Assembly (NCBI GenBank): GCA_037969115.1
Contig: JBBKWQ010000011.1
Span: forward strand, 1 to 11,755
Reading direction: 5' to 3'
Origin: JBBKWQ01 sp037969115
GTDB taxonomy: Bacteria; Actinomycetota; Acidimicrobiia; Acidimicrobiales; Ilumatobacteraceae
DNA length: 11,755 nt
Under the pieces are notes generated by a model. The model searched no databases and was not told the origin of the DNA. It saw only the letters and a program-made list of their open reading frames with translations. Of this stretch, positions 1 through 6,706 are shown piece by piece. Position 1 is the stretch's first letter. Every line of letters begins with the position of its first letter. The translations under genes and the position numbers were made by a program.

Positions 1-60
1 TGCGCGCTACGGTGCGTCGATGTCGACCGTCGATGCACCACCAGCGAGTCAGGAGCTCCG

Positions 61-360
61 ATGTTCCGCCATGTCGTGATGTTCAAGTGGAACGATGACG
101 TCGACGACGCTCACGTGCAGGCCGTCACCGACGGTCTGAATTCGTTGCCCGCAGCAATCGCTCAGATCGTCGACTATCGGCACGGTCGAGATGTCGGTGT
201 CTCAGGCGGCAACTACGACTACGTGGTCGTCGCCGACTTCGCGTCGCAGGACGATTTCGTCGTCTATCGGGACCACCCGGTACACCAGCGGGTCATCAAG
301 GACTCGATTGCCGGTCGTATCGCCGAGCGTGCGGCCGTTCAGGTCGATCTCGCCGATTGA
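61..360 (+). CDS. Dabb (stress-responsive alpha/beta barrel) family protein
   Basis: This 99-residue protein has the size and pattern of a single Dabb domain, a dimeric alpha/beta barrel related to ferredoxin-like folds. It opens with FRHVVMFKW (H4 conserved), has a central G-RDVG segment (42-46), then NYDYVVVADF (51-60) and the typical ending YRDHPVHQ (69-76, with H72, P73 and H75). Members include stress-induced plant proteins and some cyclases or small-molecule binders, so the domain does not give a substrate. The ATG is supported by AGGAG at 51-55, five bases upstream. The reading frame stays open to the left edge, but the SD and the family length favour this start. No partner gene is visible. 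The family call is firm; the function is unknown. Confidence 0.88.
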   Translation: MFRHVVMFKWNDDVDDAHVQAVTDGLNSLPAAIAQIVDYRHGRDVGVSGGNYDYVVVADFASQDDFVVYRDHPVHQRVIKDSIAGRIAERAAVQVDLAD

Positions 361-510
361 GCGATGGCCCACCGGGCGAACCCTCCGGAGGTCCATCCAG
401 CCGGGATCTTGCAGGAAAGACCACGATCGGTCACGGAATGCCTCCCGATCTCACTGTCCGTCACTTGACGTCGACCTCGATGGTCGATAACAGTGTCACT
501 TTGCAGAATC

Positions 511-533
511 TTGACCTTACGGTTGACATACGG
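511..533 (+). repeat. Imperfect tandem repeat upstream of the diguanylate cyclase
   Basis: TTGACCTTACGG (511-522) is followed directly by TTGACATACGG (523-533). The two copies share TTGAC and TACGG and differ by one substitution and a one-base deletion. They end 17 bases before the cyclase ATG. Tandem copies in this position could be two half-sites for a regulator or two competing -35 elements; chance is also possible at this length. Confidence 0.4.
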
Positions 534-538
534 GAGTC

Positions 539-544
539 GATACA
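539..544 (+). promoter_or_regulatory. Weak -10-like hexamer six bases before the cyclase ATG
   Basis: GATACA ends six bases before ATG 551. This spacing matches the other putative leaderless starts in the window, but the last base does not fit TANNNT, and the TTGACA at 523-528 is only 10 bases away, too close for a normal -35. It is supported mainly by analogy. Confidence 0.25.
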
Positions 545-550
545 TCTTCT

Positions 551-1831
551 ATGCGGATCTTGCGGCGTGCCGCGCTTTTCGGCAGTGTGGCGCTCATCGC
601 TGCCATCGGCGTCGGTTACTTCGGCCGCGTCGCGCAGCTCCGCAGCGAACGTGACGCGCTCGTCACATCCGAGGCACAACTCTCGGCACGAGCCGTCGAC
701 GGGCTGATCCGTCTGATCGACACGGCGGTCGCCGTTGGCGTCGAAGCCGAAGTCGTGGTCGACGCCATCACCGTGGTGGTGCCCGAAGCCGCGACGTGCG
801 TGATCGAACTGACCGGGTCGACCGACGTTGCGTGCGACGGCGGCGATCAGGCCATGCTCGACCAACTCACCGACGTGTTGGCCGATACCGAACTGGGTCC
901 GCAGCCCGATGTTGCGCGTTCGGTGGTCGCACGCGGCGACCGGCTCCAGATCATGGCGGTCGGCCCCGACGTCGCAGCCGTCACCCTGGCGCCGCTCGCG
1001 CCGCTGTCCGGGCTCGGCGCGGCTTCGGTGAGCACGGCAACAGCGGGTTTGGAGCAATCGCTCCGGTTCGAGCCGACGACCACCGACGGGCAACGGTGGA
1101 TCACCGCACCCGTGGCGACCGCCCCGAACATCTTGATCATCGCGTCGGTCGACTCCGACACCCCGCTGCCCACCGATCAGAAGATCATGATCGTCACGCT
1201 CGTCGTTCTCGCCGGTCTGCTCCTCGCGCTCGCCGCCCTCACCATGTTCCGCGAGCGCCGCCAGCTCATCGAGCGAGCGAGCATCGACCCGCTGACTCGG
1301 CTTCCGAACCGCCTCGAGTTCGAGACCCGCGCCGAAGCACTGCTCAGCGAAGCACGCCGAGACGACCACGGGTTGTGCCTCATGCTGTTCGACCTCAACG
1401 GATTCAAGGCGATCAACGACTCGTACGGTCACCAAGAAGGTGACGCCGTGCTGAAGGCGGTCGGGTTGCGATTGCGCAACGCCGTACGTGAAGGAGACGT
1501 CGTGGCCCGCTGGGGCGGTGACGAGTTCGTGGTGGTACTCCCGGGCATCGAAGATGCCTCGGCCGCGCGTAACCGAGCGATGAGCCTCGCCGAACTGGTC
1601 GCATCCGAACGAACGCCGAACGGACACGGATGCACGGCGAGCGTCGGCATCACCCTGTTCCCACGTCACGGCGAGACGTTGCCACAGCTGGTCGAACAGG
1701 CCGACAGGGCGATGTACGCCGCCAAGCGGGACGGTGTCGACTACCGACTTGCCGGCGTGGAATCGGCGGAAGACGTGGTGGCGCAGCTGCCCGGCGGCGA
1801 CCGTCGCAAGGCGTCGTCCGGCGTACGCTGA
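551..1831 (+). CDS. Membrane-anchored GGDEF-domain diguanylate cyclase
   Basis: This 426-residue protein should condense two GTP into cyclic di-GMP. A basic N-terminus and one hydrophobic helix (about 7-24) lead into a roughly 185-residue segment likely outside the membrane (25-210). A second helix (about 212-233) follows, then the cytoplasmic GGDEF domain (about 240-400). The domain has the DPLTRLPNR entry motif (246-254), metal-binding D281 in FDLNGF, an intact GGDEF active site (322-326), and an RxxD inhibitory site (REGD, 313-316) five residues before it. It therefore looks catalytically active and subject to product inhibition. The outer segment matches no sensor domain I recognise, so the signal is unknown. 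The ATG lacks a good Shine-Dalgarno; GGGAG at 532-536 is 14 bases away. The next gene starts 4 bases after the stop. Confidence 0.93.
   Translation: MRILRRAALFGSVALIAAIGVGYFGRVAQLRSERDALVTSEAQLSARAVDGLIRLIDTAVAVGVEAEVVVDAITVVVPEAATCVIELTGSTDVACDGGDQAMLDQLTDVLADTELGPQPDVARSVVARGDRLQIMAVGPDVAAVTLAPLAPLSGLGAASVSTATAGLEQSLRFEPTTTDGQRWITAPVATAPNILIIASVDSDTPLPTDQKIMIVTLVVLAGLLLALAALTMFRERRQLIERASIDPLTRLPNRLEFETRAEALLSEARRDDHGLCLMLFDLNGFKAINDSYGHQEGDAVLKAVGLRLRNAVREGDVVARWGGDEFVVVLPGIEDASAARNRAMSLAELVASERTPNGHGCTASVGITLFPRHGETLPQLVEQADRAMYAAKRDGVDYRLAGVESAEDVVAQLPGGDRRKASSGVR
1824..1829 (+). promoter_or_regulatory. Candidate internal -10 element for the aminotransferase
   Basis: TACGCT fits TANNNT and ends exactly six bases before GTG 1836. 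It lies within the last codons of the cyclase gene. This is the spacing expected for a leaderless transcript that begins at the start codon. It would let the aminotransferase/omega-amidase pair be transcribed independently of the cyclase. Confidence 0.4.
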
Positions 1832-1835
1832 CGGC

Positions 1836-3023
1836 GTGTCAGTCGCCGATTCGCCGCTCACCACCAAGCTCACCGGGTTCGGCACGACCATCTTCGCCGA
1901 GATGTCGGCGCTCGCCGTGCGCACCGGAGCGATCAACCTCGGACAGGGATTCCCCGACACCGATGGTCCAACCGAAGTGCTCGACGCCGCCGTCGCCGCG
2001 ATCCGTTCGGGGGTCAACCAGTACCCGCCCGGTCCGGGAATGCCCGCGTTGCGCGAGGCGATCGCCGAACATCAACGACGTTTCTACGACATCGACCTCG
2101 ATCCCGAGACGGAGGTGCTCGTCACGGCGGGAGCGACAGAGGCGCTCGCCGGAGCGCTGCTGGGCATGCTCGACCAGGGCGACGAGGTGGTGTTGTTCGA
2201 GCCGATGTACGACAGCTACCAGGCGTGCATCGCACTCGCAGGCGCTGTGGTCAAACCGGTCGTGCTGCGCCCCGGCCCCGAGCGTTACGGCTTCGACCGC
2301 GACGAATTTCTGGCCGCGGTCACGGCCCGCACCAAGATCATCTTGTTGAACACGCCGCACAACCCGACGGGCATGGTGTTCACACGCGACGAACTCGAGT
2401 TCATCGCCACCGTCGCTCGCGAGCGTGACCTGATCGTGGTGACCGACGAGGTGTACGAGCACCTGGTCTTCGTCGGCGCACAGCACATCCCGATGGCGAC
2501 GCTGCCGGGCATGGCGGAGCGGACGCTCACGATCTCGTCCGGCGGCAAGACCTTCAACACGACGGGCTGGAAGATCGGCTGGCTCACCGGGCCGCCCGCA
2601 ATGGTGAATGCGGCCAAAACAGCCAAACAGTTCCTCACATATGTGAACGGTGCTCCCTTCCAGCCGGCCATCGCCGTCGGCCTTCGCCTGCCTGACGCCT
2701 TCTACTCGGCGCTCACGGCCGACCTGGAAGCCAAACGCGACCGGCTCTTCGCCGGCCTCGTGGCTGCGGGGTTCACCGCCTACCGGCCGGAAGCGACCTA
2801 CTTCACCACCGTCGACATCCGGCCGCTCCAACCCGACGGCGACGGCATCGCGTTCTGCCGAGCGCTCCCCGAGCGGGTGGGCGTGGTTGCCGTGCCGAAT
2901 CAGGTGTTCTACGCCAACCAGGAGCACGGCCGCCATCTCGTGCGTTTTGCGTGCTGCAAGCAGCTCGACGTGCTCGATGCCGCATCCGAACGACTGGCGG
3001 GCCTTGCGGGAGGTGCGCCATGA
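1836..3023 (+). CDS. Class I PLP-dependent aminotransferase (glutamine/methionine-type)
   Basis: This fold-type I aminotransferase has 395 residues when started at GTG 1836. An upstream in-frame ATG at 1734 would add 34 residues that lie wholly inside the cyclase gene and look unlike the family, so I reject it. The N-terminus carries INLGQGFPD (33-41). Cofactor and substrate residues are visible: N176 in HNPTG, D204 and Y207 in TDEVYEHL, the Schiff-base lysine K238 in SSGGKTFNTTGWK, and R370 in LVRFACCK, which binds the substrate carboxylate. The sequence resembles the YbdL/kynurenine-glutamine transaminase group. Actinobacterial relatives are sometimes labelled DapC (N-succinyldiaminopimelate aminotransferase). 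The 4-base overlap with an omega-amidase gene argues for glutamine or methionine transamination, because omega-amidase clears the 2-oxoglutaramate by-product. Fold and chemistry are firm; substrate is inferred from context. Confidence 0.9.
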   Translation: MSVADSPLTTKLTGFGTTIFAEMSALAVRTGAINLGQGFPDTDGPTEVLDAAVAAIRSGVNQYPPGPGMPALREAIAEHQRRFYDIDLDPETEVLVTAGATEALAGALLGMLDQGDEVVLFEPMYDSYQACIALAGAVVKPVVLRPGPERYGFDRDEFLAAVTARTKIILLNTPHNPTGMVFTRDELEFIATVARERDLIVVTDEVYEHLVFVGAQHIPMATLPGMAERTLTISSGGKTFNTTGWKIGWLTGPPAMVNAAKTAKQFLTYVNGAPFQPAIAVGLRLPDAFYSALTADLEAKRDRLFAGLVAAGFTAYRPEATYFTTVDIRPLQPDGDGIAFCRALPERVGVVAVPNQVFYANQEHGRHLVRFACCKQLDVLDAASERLAGLAGGAP

Positions 3024-3802
3024 CCAGCCTGCGGGTGGCCGCCGTGCAGCACGACATCGTCTGGAACGATCGCGACGCCAACTTCGAGCGGCTCGCTCCG
3101 AAGATCGCCGGTGCAGTCGGGTCGGGCGCCGGCCTCGTGGTACTCACCGAGACGTTCTCGACGGGTTTCGGCTTTGACGACCCGGAGTTCATCACCGAGG
3201 TCGAAGGCGGGCCGTCGTCACAGTTCTTGGCCGAGCAGGCCGGCCGGTACGGCGTGTGGGTGGGCGGGACGTGCCCGGAGATTCACCCCGAAGCGCCGGC
3301 CGACGACCAGCGTCCCTCGAATTGCTTCGTCCTCGCTGGTCCCGACGGAACGCAACACCGGTATCGCAAGATCCATCCGTTCTCTCACGCCGACGAGCAA
3401 CGTTTCGTGCGCGCCGGAACCGACCTCGTCACCGTCGACGTCGAGGGCTTTCGCGTCTCGATGTTCGTGTGTTACGACCTGCGTTTCGCCGACGAGTTCT
3501 GGCAGGTCGCGGCCGACACCGATCTCTACATCGTTCCTGCCAACTGGCCCGAGAAACGACGGGCCCACTGGATGGCGTTGCTCCAGGCACGAGCGATCGA
3601 GAACCAGGCGTACGTCATCGGCGTGAACCGCGTGGGAACGGGTGGGAAACTCTCCTACTCGGGCGACTCACGAGTCGTCGATCCGGTGGGAGAGTTGTTG
3701 GCGACGGCGAGCCAGAGCGAGTCGGTGCTGTTGGCCGACCTGTCGACCGAGCACGTTGCCAGCACTCGCGATCATTTCCGGTTCCTGCCCGATCGCCGCT
3801 GA
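3020..3802 (+). CDS. Nitrilase-superfamily omega-amidase (YafV/Nit2-like)
   Basis: This 260-residue carbon-nitrogen hydrolase probably hydrolyses 2-oxoglutaramate or 2-oxosuccinamate to the 2-oxoacid and ammonia. The catalytic triad is clear: E44 in LTETF, K117 in YRKIHPF and C151 in VCYDLRF. The segments ANWPEKRRAHW (174-184), QARAIENQAYV (189-199) and the NRVG...GDSRVVDP block (203-222) closely match E. coli YafV-type omega-amidases as I remember them. The ATG sits in an ATGA overlap with the aminotransferase stop, so the two are probably translationally coupled. A longer in-frame ATG at 2951 would extend into the aminotransferase gene and is unlikely. Together the pair would drive glutamine-dependent transamination forward, for example of 4-methylthio-2-oxobutyrate in methionine salvage. 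No other salvage genes are in view. Its stop lies 3 bases from the stop of the convergent acetyltransferase. Confidence 0.92.
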   Translation: MTSLRVAAVQHDIVWNDRDANFERLAPKIAGAVGSGAGLVVLTETFSTGFGFDDPEFITEVEGGPSSQFLAEQAGRYGVWVGGTCPEIHPEAPADDQRPSNCFVLAGPDGTQHRYRKIHPFSHADEQRFVRAGTDLVTVDVEGFRVSMFVCYDLRFADEFWQVAADTDLYIVPANWPEKRRAHWMALLQARAIENQAYVIGVNRVGTGGKLSYSGDSRVVDPVGELLATASQSESVLLADLSTEHVASTRDHFRFLPDRR

Positions 3803-3805
3803 CCG

Positions 3806-4348
3806 TCAGTCTCGCCGGTGACCTCCGACCGGTTCGCCGCCGAGCGGCTTGGCGAGCATCGAGACGAGCGCGCCCTTCGGTGTCTCCTGCTGACCGACCT
3901 CCGCAAATCCGAGCCGTTCGTGAAAGGCGAGCGATGCGTCGTTGCGTGGCCGCAGGTTCACTTCGAGCAGGAAATGCGTCGCGGTCGGGAATCGCGTTGC
4001 CCCGAGTCGTTCGACCTCGGCGTACAACCGGCGGCCGAGCCCGGCCCCCTGGAAACGCGGTGAGATCGCCACCCGATCCAAGTAGATGAAGTCGTCGTAC
4101 CGATCGGAGAACCATCGATAGTTCACGCTGTGATAGGCCGCGCCCGGGGCCATCACGATGCAGAACCCGACGACCTCGTGCCGCGCATCGACACCGCTCT
4201 CGACGACGAGTGACATCGATGACTGGTCGACGAGATGCGCCAGCTCGTCGGCCGTGACCTCACCGACCGCCGGGACCTCGGCTCGGTTGATCTCGAGTAC
4301 ACGGGCAGAGTCGGCTGTCGTCATCGCCCGAATCCGGCAACGAATCAA
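3806..4348 (-). CDS. GNAT-family N-acetyltransferase, TTG start
   Basis: A single GNAT domain of 180 residues transfers an acetyl group from acetyl-CoA to an unknown amine. Strand beta1 is IRAMTTADSARVLEIN (6-21). The acetyl-CoA motif A is LDRVAISPRFQGAGLGRRLY (90-109), with the pyrophosphate loop QGAGLG at 100-105. The late motif NDASLAFHERLGFAEV (136-151) is typical. I start it at TTG 4348 because AGGAG (4354-4358) lies five bases upstream and this start restores the whole first strand. The internal ATG at 4324 would begin inside that strand and lacks a good SD. The TTG overlaps the stop of the upstream membrane-protein gene as TTGA, so the two genes are likely coupled. The longer open frame up to 4855 is a shadow of that gene. 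Confidence 0.88.
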   Translation of the reverse strand: MIRCRIRAMTTADSARVLEINRAEVPAVGEVTADELAHLVDQSSMSLVVESGVDARHEVVGFCIVMAPGAAYHSVNYRWFSDRYDDFIYLDRVAISPRFQGAGLGRRLYAEVERLGATRFPTATHFLLEVNLRPRNDASLAFHERLGFAEVGQQETPKGALVSMLAKPLGGEPVGGHRRD

Positions 4349-4911
4349 GATTGCTCCTGCTGCCTCGCCATGGCGGACTTCAGTTGCTTCGCCGCTTGCT
4401 TGTTCTTGCGGCGCGACCACGTGAGGAAGGCGAATGCGATCCCGATGCCGACGCCGGTCAGCACGCCGAACAGTGTTCCGCCGCGGAAGCCCGGCCCGTC
4501 GACGTCGAGAATTCGCTCGCCGGCGTGGGCCGCGTTGCCGTTCCCGATGACGATGCCCAATGTCGCCAGGTTGGGCGTGGCAAGCATTGCCGCGATCACG
4601 ACGAACATCAGGCTCCGCCGCCAGCCCTTCGCCCAGCCCCGACGGAAGCGCCAGGCCGCGAGGAGCACCAGGAGGGGAAGCAGACTGAAGATCAGACCGA
4701 CCACGACGCCCACGAAGCTGCCGAAAGCCAGCCGTCCATCGATGACGTCGCCGATGCGCTGCGCCCACCATCTCGGAATCACCGTGACGGCGAACACCCA
4801 GGCGATCACGAGTGCACCGACCGACACCGCGCCGACGATGACGCGCCTCTTCCACGGCGACTTGTTCGTCGTGGTCTGCGCTGGCGCCGCTGTCGGCTCG
4901 TGGTCGGTCAT
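4345..4911 (-). CDS. Four-helix membrane protein of unknown function
   Basis: I do not recognise the family of this 188-residue protein. A polar N-terminus (1-20) precedes four likely membrane helices at about 23-46, 64-87, 101-123 and 146-165. Between helices 3 and 4 is a loop with the segment GERILDVDGPGFRGG (131-145). The C-terminus (166-188) is basic and Gln-rich (RRKNKQAAKQ), as expected for a cytoplasmic tail. There is no signal peptidase site, catalytic motif or transporter signature. It is the first gene of a two-gene reverse unit with the acetyltransferase, joined by a TTGA overlap, and is divergent from the ABC exporter operon. No SD precedes the ATG, but GATACT lies six bases upstream, consistent with leaderless expression. 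The gene is real on coding pattern and context; function is unknown. Confidence 0.8.
   Translation of the reverse strand: MTDHEPTAAPAQTTTNKSPWKRRVIVGAVSVGALVIAWVFAVTVIPRWWAQRIGDVIDGRLAFGSFVGVVVGLIFSLLPLLVLLAAWRFRRGWAKGWRRSLMFVVIAAMLATPNLATLGIVIGNGNAAHAGERILDVDGPGFRGGTLFGVLTGVGIGIAFAFLTWSRRKNKQAAKQLKSAMARQQEQS
4354..4358 (-). promoter_or_regulatory. Shine-Dalgarno that fixes the GNAT TTG start
   Basis: On the minus strand AGGAG is followed by five bases (CAATC) and then TTG. It lies inside the last codons of the upstream gene. No comparable site precedes the in-frame ATG at 4324, so this motif decides the start choice. Confidence 0.6.
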
Positions 4912-4917
4912 TGCGTC

Positions 4918-4923
4918 AGTATC
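4918..4923 (-). promoter_or_regulatory. Candidate -10 element of the membrane protein/GNAT unit
   Basis: On the minus strand GATACT is close to a consensus -10 and ends six bases before the ATG at 4911. There is no SD. The spacing predicts transcription starting at or next to the start codon. Confidence 0.4.
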
Positions 4924-4984
4924 GCCGTTCCGGCTGCGTTCGGTGCACTGCCAAACCGCTCTTCGCCGAGCGGCAACCTCGCAC

Positions 4985-4990
4985 TAGCGT
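4985..4990 (+). promoter_or_regulatory. Candidate -10 element of the ABC exporter operon
   Basis: TAGCGT fits TANNNT and ends 10 bases before ATG 5001, with no SD between. A transcript starting the usual 6-7 bases downstream would have a leader of only about 3-4 bases. The match is less exact than at the other putative leaderless genes. Confidence 0.3.
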
Positions 4991-5000
4991 GGCTCGCTGC

Positions 5001-5927
5001 ATGTCCGAACCTCTCATTCGCGCCCGCTCACTGGTCAAGCGATTCGGTGACTTCGTCGCCGTCGACGGGATCGACGTCGACGTCGCGCCCGGCGAGTCCT
5101 TCGGGTTCCTCGGCCCGAACGGCGCCGGCAAGTCGTCGACCATGCGGATGATCGGTTGCGTGTCACCGGCGACCGAGGGTGAGCTCCGAGTGTTCGGACT
5201 CGACCCGGCCGATCACGGGCAAGAGATCCGTGGGCGGCTCGGCGTGGTGCCGCAGATGGACTACCTCGACGAGATGCTCACGGTCGAGGAGAATCTCGTG
5301 ATCTACGGCCGCTACTTCGACATCCCGCGCGCGGAGTGCAAGCGGCGCACCAAGGAGCTCCTCGAGTTCGTCCAACTCAGCGATCGCGCGAAGAGCCGTG
5401 TCGATCCGTTGTCGGGTGGCATGAAGCGGCGCCTCACCATCGCCCGTTCACTCATCAATCAACCCGAACTGCTGCTGCTCGACGAACCGACGACAGGGCT
5501 CGACCCGCAGGCTCGCCATGTGGTGTGGGAACGCCTGTATCGGCTGAAGCAACGTGGCGTCACGCTCGTACTCACGACGCACTACATGGATGAAGCGGAG
5601 CAACTCTGCGATCGCCTCGTCGTGATGGACCAGGGCAAGATCGTCGCCGAGGGTTCGCCGCGTTCACTCATTCAGCAGTACTCGACCCGCGAGGTCTTGG
5701 AGTTGCGCTTCGGTGCTGGAACCAACGACGCCGAGGCGCTCGACATCGCCGACATCGGCGACCGTTGCGAGGTCTTGCCCGACCGCGTGTTGATCTACGC
5801 CCACGATGGCGAGAAAGCGCTCGCCGAGGTCCACGCCCTCGGCAGTGTGCCCGAGAGCGCGCTCGTTCGCCGCAGTTCCCTCGAGGACGTGTTCCTCCGT
5901 CTGACCGGTCGGATGTTGGTCGATTGA
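5001..5927 (+). CDS. ABC-2 exporter ATP-binding protein, NodI/DrrA-like
   Basis: This is the cytoplasmic ATPase of an ABC-2 exporter, 308 residues. Walker A is GPNGAGKSS (38-46, K44), the Q-loop glutamine is Q85, the signature LSGGM is at 137-141, Walker B LLLLDEP is at 157-163 (E162 catalytic), and the switch histidine is H194. The block SGGMKRRLTIARSLINQPEL with the following GLDPQARH and ARHVVWERL is strongly NodI-like. A C-terminal extension (about 225-308) resembles the regulatory tail of NodI/DrrA proteins and ends with the LEDVFLRLTGR motif (294-304). I start at ATG 5001; the in-frame ATG at 4911 would add 30 residues unlike the family. The stop overlaps the first permease start as TTGA. 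NodI exports lipo-chitooligosaccharides in rhizobia, but that substrate should not be carried over here. Confidence 0.95.
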   Translation: MSEPLIRARSLVKRFGDFVAVDGIDVDVAPGESFGFLGPNGAGKSSTMRMIGCVSPATEGELRVFGLDPADHGQEIRGRLGVVPQMDYLDEMLTVEENLVIYGRYFDIPRAECKRRTKELLEFVQLSDRAKSRVDPLSGGMKRRLTIARSLINQPELLLLDEPTTGLDPQARHVVWERLYRLKQRGVTLVLTTHYMDEAEQLCDRLVVMDQGKIVAEGSPRSLIQQYSTREVLELRFGAGTNDAEALDIADIGDRCEVLPDRVLIYAHDGEKALAEVHALGSVPESALVRRSSLEDVFLRLTGRMLVD

Positions 5928-6706
5928 GTACGCCAGCGGTCGTCCGGATCTGGGAGAGCAACTTCACGCTGTACAAACGCGTGTGGGCATCGAACGTGCT
6001 CGGAGCGTTCATTCAGCCGCTCCTCTACCTCATGGGTATGGGACTCGGCGTCGGCGCACTCGTCGATCGCCGCGAAACATCGACCGAGGCACTCGACGGA
6101 CTCAGCTACTTCGGTTTCCTCGCCCCCGGGCTGCTCGCGACGACCGCCATGATGGTCTGCGCCACCGAGGCGATGTGGCCGACGATGGGCGGGTTCAAGT
6201 GGCAGCGAGGCTTCCACGCCCAGGCGGCCACGCCGCTCACGCCCGGCCAGATCAGCTCTGGGCTCGCGTTCTGGCACGCAACCCGCGCCTGCATCTCCAC
6301 CGTCGGCGTTGCAGTCGTGCTGGCGTTCTTCGCCGAGACGAGGTCGTTCGGACTCCTCGTCGCCGTCCCGTTCGCGGTGCTGACCGGTTTGGCCTTCGCC
6401 ACCCCGATCACCGCCTGGTCGTCAACTCGCGAGCAAGATCAATCGTTCCCAGCGATCCAGCGGTTCGTGCTGGTCCCGCTCTTCTTGTTCGCCGGTGCGT
6501 TCTATCCGATCGAGCAGCTGCCCGACTGGATGGAACCGATCGCCTGGGTCACGCCGCTCTGGCACGGCGTCGAGCTCTGCCGCCAGGCGGTGCACGGCAG
6601 GCTCGAGTTCGCCACGACGGTGCTGCATTGCGCGGTTCTGCTGGCGTTTGCCGTCGGCGGTCTGCTCGTGTCGAAGCGGACGTTCGCGAAACGGCTCGCG
6701 TCATGA
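5924..6706 (+). CDS. ABC-2 permease 1 (NodJ-like), TTG start
   Basis: This 260-residue inner-membrane permease matches the usual NodJ length of about 260. About six hydrophobic segments lie near 24-44, 64-80, 115-137, 143-165, 180-196 and 234-250. The ABC-2 signature region is clear: FLFAGAFYPIEQLPDWMEPI (187-206), then WVTPLWHGVELCR (208-220). The start is TTG 5924, in a TTGA overlap with the ATPase stop. It gives a protein beginning MSTPAVVRIWESNFTLYKR, as expected for the family, whereas the open frame from 5765 lies inside the ATPase gene. The next in-frame ATG would remove the first helix. SD support is weak, so translation probably depends on coupling. Its stop overlaps the second permease start as ATGA. 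Confidence 0.9.
   Translation: MSTPAVVRIWESNFTLYKRVWASNVLGAFIQPLLYLMGMGLGVGALVDRRETSTEALDGLSYFGFLAPGLLATTAMMVCATEAMWPTMGGFKWQRGFHAQAATPLTPGQISSGLAFWHATRACISTVGVAVVLAFFAETRSFGLLVAVPFAVLTGLAFATPITAWSSTREQDQSFPAIQRFVLVPLFLFAGAFYPIEQLPDWMEPIAWVTPLWHGVELCRQAVHGRLEFATTVLHCAVLLAFAVGGLLVSKRTFAKRLAS

Larger units (their letters stand above)
361..550. other. Intergenic region, no gene; candidate regulatory sequences
   Basis: This is the longest gene-free stretch (190 bases). It holds a perfect 10-bp palindrome CCTCCGGAGG (382-391) with no loop or T-run, so it is not a convincing terminator. A short inverted repeat TCGACC-TCGAT-GGTCGA lies at 471-487. An imperfect tandem repeat lies at 511-533. Promoter-like hexamers occur (TTGACG 465-470, TTGACC 511-516, TTGACA 523-528), but none pairs with an ideal -10 at 17 bases. 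The reading frames that cross the region look like shadows, with no protein pattern I recognise. Confidence 0.5.

Noticed and set aside
1..79. Possible 3' end of an upstream gene (frame +2 open from the edge, TGA at 77-79), and the Dabb frame open to the left edge
   Set aside because: Only about 25 codons are visible, with no recognisable motif. The SD at 51-55 and the family length support the Dabb start at 61, so neither is annotated.
382..391. Palindrome CCTCCGGAGG as a terminator for the Dabb gene
   Set aside because: It has no loop and no T-run, so it cannot form a useful terminator hairpin. It could still be a binding site, but nothing supports this.
461..2017. Long open frame on the minus strand opposite the cyclase
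   Set aside because: A 518-codon antisense frame typical of high-G+C DNA; it lacks any domain pattern and lies over a cyclase with intact motifs.
1839..2936. Long minus-strand frame opposite the aminotransferase
   Set aside because: It is a shadow: rich in His/Arg/Gly with no fold pattern, while the plus-strand protein has all catalytic residues.
1836..3023. Assigning the symbol dapC to the aminotransferase
   Set aside because: Relatives carry this label, but the coupling to an omega-amidase points to glutamine or methionine transamination. The sequence alone cannot decide.
4351..5151. Plus-strand open frame over the membrane-protein gene and the ABC start
   Set aside because: Its composition (many Arg/Asp/Pro) is that of an antisense shadow, and it crosses two well-supported genes.
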